Of a stretch of DNA of 19,784 nt, positions 1 to 6,364 are shown piece by piece. A program made the translations under genes and the position numbers. Origin of the DNA: JAQIBY01 sp964615585 (GTDB lineage Bacteria; Bacteroidota; Bacteroidia; Bacteroidales; ML635J-15). A model generated the notes under the pieces. It was given only the letters and a program-made list of their open reading frames with translations. It made no database searches and was not told where the DNA came from. Each line of letters starts with the position of its first letter. The first letter of the stretch is position 1. The stretch covers positions 1 through 19,784 of the forward strand of contig CAZTNS010000053.1 of assembly GCA_964615585.1 (NCBI GenBank), given 5' to 3'.

Positions 1-31
1 TTATTAATAATATTCGTGTTATTTTTGGCAG

Positions 32-64
32 AAAATCCCAAATTCAAAATCCCAAATTCAAAAT
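32..64. repeat. A-rich 14-bp tandem repeat
   Basis: The unit AAAATCCCAAATTC occurs twice head to tail (32-45 and 46-59), and a third partial copy begins at 60. Looser AAAATCCCAAA text continues to about 90. It lies just past the 3' end of the four-helix-bundle gene. Similar A-rich text lies in opposite orientation on the other side of that gene (491-550). Confidence 0.75.
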
Positions 65-119
65 AAAACCCAAAAAAGAAAATCCCAAACCTGTGCCGAC
101 GTATGACGGTAAGAAAAAA

Positions 120-488
120 TCATGATACTCTACCACCTGTTGATTTGTTTATCATGCTACTTAAAATATTGATTATCTCTTCCGATTCGCGGATGTCTTT
201 TGATATTTTAGCAGGAGCAAGATATGTTCCACTAATTAAACGTAGGAAGAACCTGGTTTCTTTCGCTTCTTTTCTTGAAATAGCTAGTTTGTTTACAAAA
301 TCTTTTTTAGTTATGGTTCCATCAGCTTCTTCATAATTTGCACCTATTGAAGTTCCCGATCCACCCAATTGGCCACGTATTCTGTCACATTCAGGATAAG
401 GTGGCAATGTTTTACATATTTCAAGCATTCGTTTACCAAACAAAAGTAGCCTTTCTCTTAAATCGTAAGGTTTTTTTTCTTCTGACAT
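120..488 (-). CDS. four helix bundle protein (S23/IVP-like family)
   Basis: A 122-aa soluble, mostly helical protein. The segment SIGANYEEA (residues 47-55), followed by a helix containing KEAKETRFFLRLI, matches the signature of the four-helix-bundle family often annotated as 'S23 ribosomal protein' or IVP, first noticed in rRNA intervening sequences. The family is common as single genes in Bacteroidota. Its biochemical role is not established; related folds occur as accessory proteins of diversity-generating retroelements, but no reverse transcriptase is visible here. The gene stands alone, 85 bp downstream of efp on the same strand, and is bracketed by A-rich repeats in opposite orientation (32-90 and 491-550), as in a small mobile cassette. 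The ATG at 488 has no Shine-Dalgarno sequence, which is usual for this phylum. Family assignment is fairly secure; function is unknown. Confidence 0.85.
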   Translation of the reverse strand: MSEEKKPYDLRERLLLFGKRMLEICKTLPPYPECDRIRGQLGGSGTSIGANYEEADGTITKKDFVNKLAISRKEAKETRFFLRLISGTYLAPAKISKDIRESEEIINILSSMINKSTGGRVS

Positions 489-490
489 TT

Positions 491-550
491 TTTTGATTTT
501 AAGATTTTAGAATTGGAATTTATTTTGGATTTTGTTTTTTGGATTTTGAG
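491..550. repeat. A-rich repeat flank of the four-helix-bundle gene
   Basis: Read on the minus strand, this stretch is built of AAAATCC, CAAAATCCAAA and AAATTCC words. These resemble the words of the 32-90 repeat but in inverted orientation relative to the gene between them. A 15-mer from it (CAAAATAAATTCCAA on the minus strand, 513-527) recurs exactly on the plus strand at 2163-2177. Confidence 0.5.
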
Positions 551-573
551 CTTTCTGGTTTATCCGGGTTGGG

Positions 574-1137
574 TTAGTTTATCCTTTCATTGTATTCACG
601 TGTACGGGTATCCACTTTTATCACATCACCTATGTTAATAAAAAGAGGAACATTGATTTCAGCACCGGTTTCAACTGTAGCCGGTTTAAGGGAATTGGTA
701 GCTGTGTCGCCTTTAACACCGGGTTCAGTGTATGTTATTTCAAGCTCAACAAAAGGGGGCAGGATAGCCGCTATGGGCATTTCTTTTTCTGCATTGAACA
801 TGATCTGTATTTCCTGGCTGCCTTTCATGAGATCAGCATTTTCGACCAGGTCTTCGGTCAGGGTAATCTGTTCATAGGTTTCATTATGCATAAATGTGTA
901 ACCTATTTCATCTTTGTAAAGAAATTGGTATGGCCTGTATTCGATGCGCACGTCTTTAACTTTTACGCCTGAATTAAACGTGTTTTCGATGACACGCCCT
1001 GTCTCGATGTTTTTAAGTTTTGTACGGACAAAAGCAGAGCCTTTACCGGGCTTCACATGTTGAAAATCCACTACCTGATATATACCATCTTTAAATTCAA
1101 TGCAGGTGCCGTTCTTAAAATCGTTTGTTGATATCAT
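574..1137 (-). CDS. efp: elongation factor P
   Basis: EF-P binds between the P and E sites of stalled ribosomes and speeds peptide-bond formation at polyproline stretches. The 187-aa product has the family's usual length and three-barrel layout. The KOW-like N-terminal domain carries the loop VKPGKGSAF (residues 28-36), whose Lys32 is at the position of the modified Lys34 of E. coli EF-P. The C-terminal barrel ends in VDTRTREYNERIN. I start at the ATG at 1137 (MISTNDF), not at an in-frame ATG at 1158: this gives the standard length, and a TAnnTTTG element at 1168-1161 would place the transcript start at about 1155. No epmA, epmB, earP or ymfI gene is visible in the window, so the modification state of Lys32 cannot be told. 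Confidence 0.96.
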   Translation of the reverse strand: MISTNDFKNGTCIEFKDGIYQVVDFQHVKPGKGSAFVRTKLKNIETGRVIENTFNSGVKVKDVRIEYRPYQFLYKDEIGYTFMHNETYEQITLTEDLVENADLMKGSQEIQIMFNAEKEMPIAAILPPFVELEITYTEPGVKGDTATNSLKPATVETGAEINVPLFINIGDVIKVDTRTREYNERIN

Positions 1138-1160
1138 GTTGATTTGTTTTATGTTCAATG

Positions 1161-1168
1161 CAAAGGTA
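1161..1168 (-). promoter_or_regulatory. putative -7 element of efp
   Basis: TACCTTTG on the minus strand fits the Bacteroidota -7 consensus TAnnTTTG. It lies 23 bp before the chosen efp start. The upstream -33 TTTG is weak: the nearest candidate is a TTGG about 25 bp away. The call rests mainly on the -7 match and its position. Confidence 0.45.
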
Positions 1169-1219
1169 TAAAAACTAAGTAAATTTAATTAACCAATAAC
1201 CAATTGATTAAAAAAGTGG

Positions 1220-1612
1220 TTATAAGCACTTATGAAATTGAAAATCAGGATCACTTACCTGATTAAGGTGTACCACAACATGGTTGTCGTTGGTAAAATA
1301 CTGGTAATCTTCAGTGATGATGTAATAATGGCCGGGAGAGAGCCCGATGGTAAATTCGCCATTGGTGGCCTGTGTGCTGTCTGATATGGCCGTGTAATTA
1401 CCATAGCCGGATACAGAATCATAGGGAACGGCATAGACGGTACCGTTGTATGGATGAAAAGTCCAGAATTCCCTGGGAAGATCACAGTTCACCTCACCAT
1501 ATTCAATATAGCCCTTAATACCACTGTCAATGTTATCGTCGGTACAGGAAAGTGAAAAACACAAACCAAGGCATAAAGTAAACATGAAAAGCCATGTATT
1601 TTTCATAATCAT
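1220..1612 (-). CDS. small putative lipoprotein with a carboxypeptidase-regulatory-like beta domain
   Basis: A 130-aa protein beginning with a hydrophobic signal segment and a lipobox-like FSLSC at Cys23. The acidic TDD that follows would suit surface lipoprotein export in Bacteroidota. The rest is rich in beta strand. The pattern GEFTIGLSPGHYYIITED (about residues 86-103) resembles the 'F-L-PG-Y' hairpin of carboxypeptidase-regulatory or prealbumin-like domains. I do not recognise a specific family. Its ATG overlaps the dtd stop in an ATGA (1612-1609), so it is probably translationally coupled to dtd. A second ATG two codons in (1606) is an equally plausible start. The lipobox is not canonical (Ser at -3, Leu at -2), so lipidation is likely but not certain. 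Confidence 0.7.
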   Translation of the reverse strand: MIMKNTWLFMFTLCLGLCFSLSCTDDNIDSGIKGYIEYGEVNCDLPREFWTFHPYNGTVYAVPYDSVSGYGNYTAISDSTQATNGEFTIGLSPGHYYIITEDYQYFTNDNHVVVHLNQVSDPDFQFHKCL

Positions 1613-2061
1613 TCTTTGTTTTTAGTGTCAATAATGATGGTAACCGGACCGCTTGCACAGGAATCAATGTACATGTATTCACCAAACACACCGGTTTCAA
1701 CCTTTTTGCCTGATAAGGATTCAAGTTTATCAATGAATTGTTGGTAAAGATCTGTTGCTAATTGTGGTTTGGCTGCTTTGATAAAAGAAGGCCTGTTGCC
1801 TTTTTTAGTCATGGCATGAAGAGTAAACTGGCTGACAACCAAATAATTACCGTCAATATCGTCTATTGATAAATTCATTTTCCCCGCTTCATCTTCAAAA
1901 ACCCTGAGCTTGTGGATTTTATTGCTGAGCCACAAGGCATCTTCAGGGGTATCTGATTCAGAAACGCCCAGTAAAATATACAACCCGTTTCCGATTTTAC
2001 CGGTCACTTTATTTCCTGATGTTACTTTTGCGTTGGTTACTTTTTGTATTACTGCTCTCAT
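1609..2061 (-). CDS. dtd: D-aminoacyl-tRNA deacylase
   Basis: Dtd hydrolyses D-amino acids, and glycine mischarged on tRNA-Ala, off tRNAs in the cytosol, acting as a chirality proofreader. The 150-aa product begins MRAVIQKV as the family does and carries the active-site motif SQFTLHA. The Gly-cisPro motif is present near the C-terminus as GPVT. The residues just before it are CAS, where the family usually has VND (as in VNDGPVT); the Gly-Pro pair that enforces chirality is kept. I start at the ATG at 2061, because the longer frame to 2106 adds 15 residues that the family lacks. The gene overlaps the lipoprotein gene by 4 bp. In several Bacteroidota, mnmG and dtd lie in the same neighbourhood, which fits the order seen here. 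Confidence 0.94.
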   Translation of the reverse strand: MRAVIQKVTNAKVTSGNKVTGKIGNGLYILLGVSESDTPEDALWLSNKIHKLRVFEDEAGKMNLSIDDIDGNYLVVSQFTLHAMTKKGNRPSFIKAAKPQLATDLYQQFIDKLESLSGKKVETGVFGEYMYIDSCASGPVTIIIDTKNKE

Positions 2062-2140
2062 AAAATTATAGTTGATAGATTTAACATACAGCCTGATTAA
2101 AAACAAATTTTCATGTCATTGAATACAATGAGAAATAAGT

Positions 2141-2185
2141 TCAAAAACCAAAAGTCAAAGTTCAAAATAAATTCCAAAACATAAA
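2141..2185. repeat. A-rich dispersed repeat copy
   Basis: Between dtd and ade lies text made of TCAAAA, CCAAAA and AAATTCCAAAA words, similar to the DNA around the four-helix-bundle gene. It includes an exact 15-mer (2163-2177) shared with 513-527 in inverted orientation. It may be a remnant of the same kind of repeat, without an associated gene here. Confidence 0.45.
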
Positions 2186-2232
2186 TTATTTAATTTGTTC
2201 AATCGCAGGGTAAAGTCTCAATAATTTAAAAA

Positions 2233-2248
2233 TGTTCCACGTGGAACT
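2233..2248. other. putative parS site 1 (ParB-binding palindrome)
   Basis: The 14-bp perfect palindrome GTTCCACGTGGAAC (2234-2247) matches the core of the conserved parS consensus TGTTnCACGTGnAACA. It is preceded by the consensus T, while the last base is T instead of A. It lies at the 3' end of ade and shares one base with that gene's TAG stop. A second copy lies 1.67 kb away at the other end of ade. Confidence 0.78.
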
Positions 2249-3878
2249 AATCCGCTTCAATTTGTGTCAACGAAAATGTACTCACATCAAACAACCCCTT
2301 GTCGCCTATTTTTAGTTTCGGAATAACGAGTAGGGCCATAAATGCCATGGTCATAAACGGAGCGTTGAGGCTGCAACCAATATCGGAAGATTTGCTGTTC
2401 AACGCTTTGTATGATTCGGCTACGATATCCCCGTTTTCTGAAGACATCAGGCCGCCAACAGGCAATGGTAAATGATAGATTTCATTTCCATCTGTCAAGG
2501 CAAGGCCACCTTTTGTATCAATAAGTTTGTTGACGACCTTAGCAATGTTTTCATCATCAACCCCAATCGCAACAATATTATGGGAATCGTGCGCTACCGT
2601 AGAAGCTATAGCCCCCCGGTTGATGCCAAAACCCTGAATAAAACCAATGGAAGGTGTAGGATTTTTTTCATAACGATTCACAACGGTGATTTTATTTATA
2701 CCGCTGAGTGGATCAGGCTGTAATTTACCGTTCATTTTCGGAAGGCTATGTTCAAACATACCGGTAAGAAGCGAACCATCAAATGCCTGGATAATTTTAA
2801 AACGTGAACCATCGGAGGTGATTTCAAATTCCTTTGGCAATAAATGAGATGATAAAACAAAGTTGTTTATGGGTTTGGTTTCAGATACCTGAAACATTAT
2901 CCTTCCGTTATCGAAAACAAGCTCACCATCAATGTATGCCGATAGAACATTGAAATCTTCAATGGTATCCACCAAAATGAAATCTGCCGGATCACCTTTT
3001 TGTAGCATACCAACATTAAGCTTATAGTGTTTTGCTGCATTTAACGAGGCTGCACGCAGAACGTCAAATAAATTGTGGCCGGCTTTTAATGCCCGTGCAA
3101 CAATTTTATTGATATGACCCTGTTTCAGGTCATCCGGATGGCTGTCATCGGTACACAACATACATTTTTCCGGGTGAGAAGATAACAATGAATGCAGTGC
3201 ATCAAAATTTTTAGCAGCGGATCCTTCGCGTATTTGAATGCACATCCCCTTATCGATCTTTTCAAGCGCTTCATTCAGGCTTGCGCATTCATGATCTGTG
3301 GTGATGCCTGCATTGATATACGTTTCAGCGTCTTTTCCTGTTATTTCCGGCGCATGGCCGTCAACAGGTTTGTTTTGGTCAAGAGACGCTTTGATTTTTG
3401 CATGTACTTCGGAATCATTGTGAATGACACCCGGGAAATTCATCATTTCACCCAATGCAACAATTTTGTCTTTTTTGAGTAATGTTTCTATGGCCTTTGA
3501 ATCCAATACATGCCCTGATGTTTCAAAACCAGTTGCCGGCACACAACTAGGCGCTGTAAAATGCAGTTTCAAAGGGCTTTTTTCGGCGTCTTTTATCATG
3601 TAATCCACGCCTTCAATGCCACACACATTGGCAATTTCATGGGGGTCAGAAACGGTGGCTACTGTACCATGCTGAACAGCTAAACGCGAAAATTCCGATG
3701 GATTCAGCATTGAACTTTCAATGTGAACATGCGCATCTATAAAACCCGGTATGATATAATGCTCCTGGTTCTCTTTTATTTTTTCGATTTTTGCTATTTT
3801 ACCGTTTTCAACCTGTACCGCAGCGTTGTAGATGCGTCTTTGTACGATGTCAATGAGTTTTCCTTTTATTGTTTTCAT
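2247..3878 (-). CDS. ade: adenine deaminase
   Basis: Ade deaminates adenine to hypoxanthine and ammonia, a step of purine salvage, using metal ions in an amidohydrolase barrel. The 543-aa protein has the small N-terminal beta domain (MKTIKGKLIDIVQ), then the metal-binding GFIDAHVHIESSML (residues 45-58, His50 and His52). DPHEIAN (78-84) and LCTDDSHPDDL in the barrel, and a C-terminal segment with HDSHNIVAIG, also match the family. Length is slightly below the approximately 580 residues of the B. subtilis and E. coli enzymes, without loss of a motif. It follows mnmG by 47 bp on the same strand and may be cotranscribed with it. The short gap carries parS site 2, and the gene's 3' end abuts parS site 1. 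Assignment is secure from the motifs. Confidence 0.95.
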   Translation of the reverse strand: MKTIKGKLIDIVQRRIYNAAVQVENGKIAKIEKIKENQEHYIIPGFIDAHVHIESSMLNPSEFSRLAVQHGTVATVSDPHEIANVCGIEGVDYMIKDAEKSPLKLHFTAPSCVPATGFETSGHVLDSKAIETLLKKDKIVALGEMMNFPGVIHNDSEVHAKIKASLDQNKPVDGHAPEITGKDAETYINAGITTDHECASLNEALEKIDKGMCIQIREGSAAKNFDALHSLLSSHPEKCMLCTDDSHPDDLKQGHINKIVARALKAGHNLFDVLRAASLNAAKHYKLNVGMLQKGDPADFILVDTIEDFNVLSAYIDGELVFDNGRIMFQVSETKPINNFVLSSHLLPKEFEITSDGSRFKIIQAFDGSLLTGMFEHSLPKMNGKLQPDPLSGINKITVVNRYEKNPTPSIGFIQGFGINRGAIASTVAHDSHNIVAIGVDDENIAKVVNKLIDTKGGLALTDGNEIYHLPLPVGGLMSSENGDIVAESYKALNSKSSDIGCSLNAPFMTMAFMALLVIPKLKIGDKGLFDVSTFSLTQIEAD

Positions 3879-3901
3879 ATAAATGTTGTTTTATGTTAAT
3901 G

Positions 3902-3919
3902 TTGTTCCACGTGGAACAA
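3902..3919. other. putative parS site 2 (18-bp perfect palindrome)
   Basis: TTGTTCCACGTGGAACAA is an 18-bp perfect palindrome containing the full 16-bp parS form TGTTCCACGTGGAACA (3903-3918), which is the form known from Pseudomonas. It occupies the 47-bp gap between the mnmG stop and the ade start. The neighbouring mnmG (gidA) is often near the replication origin, where parS sites cluster. Confidence 0.85.
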
Positions 3920-3925
3920 TTAAAT

Positions 3926-5806
3926 TTAACGTCCAAGATGAACAAGTAAAACACTTATATCCGAAGGTGTTACACCACTTATTCTTGATGCTTGTCCAAT
4001 TGTTTTTGGTTGAATATTTTGCAATTTTTGCCTTCCTTCAGTTGATAATGATTGTATATTTTCATAATTCAGGCCTGTAATTGAAATGTTTTCAAGGCGG
4101 TGCATTTTATCAGCAAGCATGCGTTCACGTTCTATGTAACCCTGGTATTTTAATTGTATCTCAGCGGCCTGACGAATTTCTGCAGGAACATCATATGAAG
4201 CAATTTTATCTTTCAACTGTGGTATGACAGCTTCCATATCTGTAAAATGTACCTGCGGGCGCGCAATCACATTTTTCAATTTCACCTTTTGCTTTAAAGG
4301 AGATGTTCCAAGTTGTTGTAATTTAGCGTTTATATAATCGGGTTTACAACTGAAATTATGTGTAAAATCTACCAGATCATCCCGTTGTTTTATTTTACGC
4401 TCAAGTTTTTTCATGCGCTGCTCGGAAGCCAATCCCAATTTATTTGAAATTTCTGTAAGACGTACATCCGCATTATCCTGACGTAACAATATCCTGTATT
4501 CTGCCCTGGAAGTAAACATCCTGTATGGCTCATCAACGCCTTTGGTGATCAAATCATCAATCAGAACGCCAATATAAGCCTCATCACGGTTGAGAATGAA
4601 ATCATCCCTGCCGTTGAGTTTCAAATGCGCGTTGATGCCGGCAATGATGCCTTGTGCCCCGGCTTCTTCATATCCGGTTGTGCCATTGATCTGACCGGCA
4701 AAATAAAGATTTTCAATGGCTTTTGTTTCCATGGTGGCAAAAAGCTGTGTCGGATGAAAAAAATCATATTCTATCGCATAACCCGGACGATAAATTTTGA
4801 CATTTTCAAATCCTTTAATCTGCTTTAATGCCTTTAGCTGTACATCCCAGGGAAGAGAGGAGGAAAAACCGTTTAAATAATACTCATTCGTATTGACACC
4901 CTCGGGTTCAAGAAATAAAAGGTGTTTATCTTTATCCGGAAACGTCTGGAGTTTCGTTTCGATGCTGGGACAATAACGTGGGCCTATGCTGGTGATGGTG
5001 CCGTCGTAAAGCGGACTGGCATTCAGCCCTTCACCTAAGACCTCATGCACGGCTTTTCTTGTTTCGCAGGTGTAACAGGACCTTTGTGTTAAAAATGGTT
5101 TTTCCAATCCGGCATGCAGAAAGGAGAAATATTGAATGTCTTCATCCCCTTTTTGTTCCGTTAGTTTGGAGAAATCAACGGTTCTGCCGTCAATGCGCAT
5201 GGGAGTTCCGGTTTTCATGCGATCGTATGTAATCCCCAGGGATGATAATTGTTGGGTCAGCCCTTTGGCCGGGGGTTCTGCAGCCCTGCCTCCTTCTTCT
5301 TTGTGTTGACCTACGTGCATCAGGCCATTGAGAAAGGTGCCTGTGGTTAAAATTACAGACCTGCTGTAAATGGGAATGTCCTGTGTTGTCCTGACGCCGG
5401 CAATTTTGCCGTTTTCAAAGATCAATGCATTCACATTGCCCTGCCAGAAATCCAACGTCGGAATGCGTTCGAGGTATTCACGCCACGTGATGCTGTAAAC
5501 CATCCTGTCGCATTGTGCACGCGGTGACCACATGGCCGGGCCTTTGCTGCGGTTCAGCATGCGGAATTGTATCATGGATTTGTCGGTAATTTCTCCGCTG
5601 TATCCACCAAGGGCATCCAGTTCTTTTACAATCTGTCCCTTTGCTACGCCACCCATGGCAGGATTGCATGACATCTGCGCAATTTTGTTCATATCCATGG
5701 TGACAAGCAACACCGAAGACCCCAGGTTGGCAGCAGCAGCGGCAGCCTCACATCCGGCATGTCCGGCACCGACAACAATCACATCATATATGGGCAACAA
5801 AGCCAT
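3926..5806 (-). CDS. mnmG: tRNA uridine-5-carboxymethylaminomethyl(34) synthesis enzyme MnmG
   Basis: MnmG (GidA) works with the GTPase MnmE to build the (carboxymethyl)aminomethyl group on U34 of several tRNAs, using FAD, NADH and a folate one-carbon donor. The 626-aa product has the N-terminal FAD-binding GAGHAG (residues 13-18). It also has the family blocks MSCNPAMGG and RMLNRSKGPAMWSPRAQCDR, and a C-terminal helical domain with GVTPSDISVLLVHL. An in-frame ATG at 5857 would add 17 residues. I prefer the ATG at 5806, which matches relatives that start a few residues before YDVIVVGAG, and a TAnnTTTG element lies between the two starts. mnmE is not in the window. The gene reads toward ade and probably heads that transcription unit. 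Confidence 0.96.
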   Translation of the reverse strand: MALLPIYDVIVVGAGHAGCEAAAAAANLGSSVLLVTMDMNKIAQMSCNPAMGGVAKGQIVKELDALGGYSGEITDKSMIQFRMLNRSKGPAMWSPRAQCDRMVYSITWREYLERIPTLDFWQGNVNALIFENGKIAGVRTTQDIPIYSRSVILTTGTFLNGLMHVGQHKEEGGRAAEPPAKGLTQQLSSLGITYDRMKTGTPMRIDGRTVDFSKLTEQKGDEDIQYFSFLHAGLEKPFLTQRSCYTCETRKAVHEVLGEGLNASPLYDGTITSIGPRYCPSIETKLQTFPDKDKHLLFLEPEGVNTNEYYLNGFSSSLPWDVQLKALKQIKGFENVKIYRPGYAIEYDFFHPTQLFATMETKAIENLYFAGQINGTTGYEEAGAQGIIAGINAHLKLNGRDDFILNRDEAYIGVLIDDLITKGVDEPYRMFTSRAEYRILLRQDNADVRLTEISNKLGLASEQRMKKLERKIKQRDDLVDFTHNFSCKPDYINAKLQQLGTSPLKQKVKLKNVIARPQVHFTDMEAVIPQLKDKIASYDVPAEIRQAAEIQLKYQGYIERERMLADKMHRLENISITGLNYENIQSLSTEGRQKLQNIQPKTIGQASRISGVTPSDISVLLVHLGR

Positions 5807-5823
5807 GAAATCATTTTTTTTTA

Positions 5824-5831
5824 CAAAGTTA
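5824..5831 (-). promoter_or_regulatory. putative -7 element of mnmG
   Basis: TAACTTTG on the minus strand fits TAnnTTTG and lies 17 bp before the ATG at 5806. A clear -33 TTTG is not seen. If it is real, transcription begins downstream of the alternative ATG at 5857, which supports the shorter MnmG. Confidence 0.45.
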
Positions 5832-5917
5832 ATCCAATCCTTTGATAATGAAAACATAAATTTACTGAATTAGCACTTGAGGATTTGTGGTATTACAACC
5901 AATATAACTAATAATAT

Positions 5918-6216
5918 GTTAGTACAGACTTCTTAAAAAATTTTATCACGCCTGTGCTAAATGATTAGTAATCTGCACTTAAAAATATAACTACACATTT
6001 TACTTTTCATTACTTTAGTGGGATTTAGTGTTTTGGTGTTTTAGTGGCATATTTTTCTCGCCACCAAAACATCCCGATACGTTCATACCGTGTTAAATAT
6101 TGCCAGGCATTTCACAGGGGAAACTTCGCTACGGGACAGGCAAAACTCAAAATTCCACTAAATATTGTATAGTTTTACAATAACAGATTTATTGTTTTTA
6201 AGAAGTCTGTAGTAAC
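5918..6216. repeat. 299-bp unit bounded by 22-bp inverted repeats (MITE-like)
   Basis: The 22 bases at 5918-5939 match the reverse complement of 6195-6216 at 21 of 22 positions; the core AGACTTCTTAAAAA is exact. The unit holds no credible gene. It does contain a dispersed-repeat copy (6014-6049). The right arm runs into a second small palindrome, GTAACAA-T-TTGTTAC (6212-6226). I could not see a clean target-site duplication. It fills most of the gene-free stretch between mnmG and the T9SS hydrolase. A non-autonomous element is the best guess; a long cruciform or regulatory structure is the alternative. Confidence 0.55.
6014..6049 (-). repeat. dispersed repeat (CCACNAAANCACCAAA family), copy 1
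   Basis: Read on the minus strand, this matches 19741-19777 on the plus strand with about five differences in 36 bases, including the shared block CTAAATCCCAC. Such ACCAAAACAC-type text is familiar from Bacteroidota intergenic regions. It lies inside the inverted-repeat unit 5918-6216. A weaker partial copy, GCCACCAAAACATCCC, follows on the plus strand at about 6060. Confidence 0.6.
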
Positions 6217-6322
6217 AATTTGTTACCTATCATGAGCGATTTTTTGTAATGGGATAATTGACCGTAATAATGGTAGAAAAAAGAAAAATACAATTAAACA
6301 CATATCGGTATAAAAGCAAAAT

Positions 6323-6364
6323 ATCCCCTCATTTTTACTAATTTTGCCGGTAAAATATATTGGT
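6323..6364 (+). promoter_or_regulatory. promoter and leader of the T9SS hydrolase gene (copy A of a duplicated leader)
   Basis: TAATTTTG at 6339-6346 fits the -7 consensus TAnnTTTG, 18 bp before the ATG, so the transcript leader would be only about a dozen bases. The region 6323-6367, counting the ATG, matches 9338-9382 before aspS at 40 of 45 positions without gaps. No -33 TTTG is seen at 19-21 bp. Confidence 0.65.

Noticed and set aside
5481..5492. CCACGTGA inside mnmG as a third parS site
   Set aside because: Only the CACGTG core is present and the outer GTTC/GAAC arms are missing, so it does not meet the consensus.
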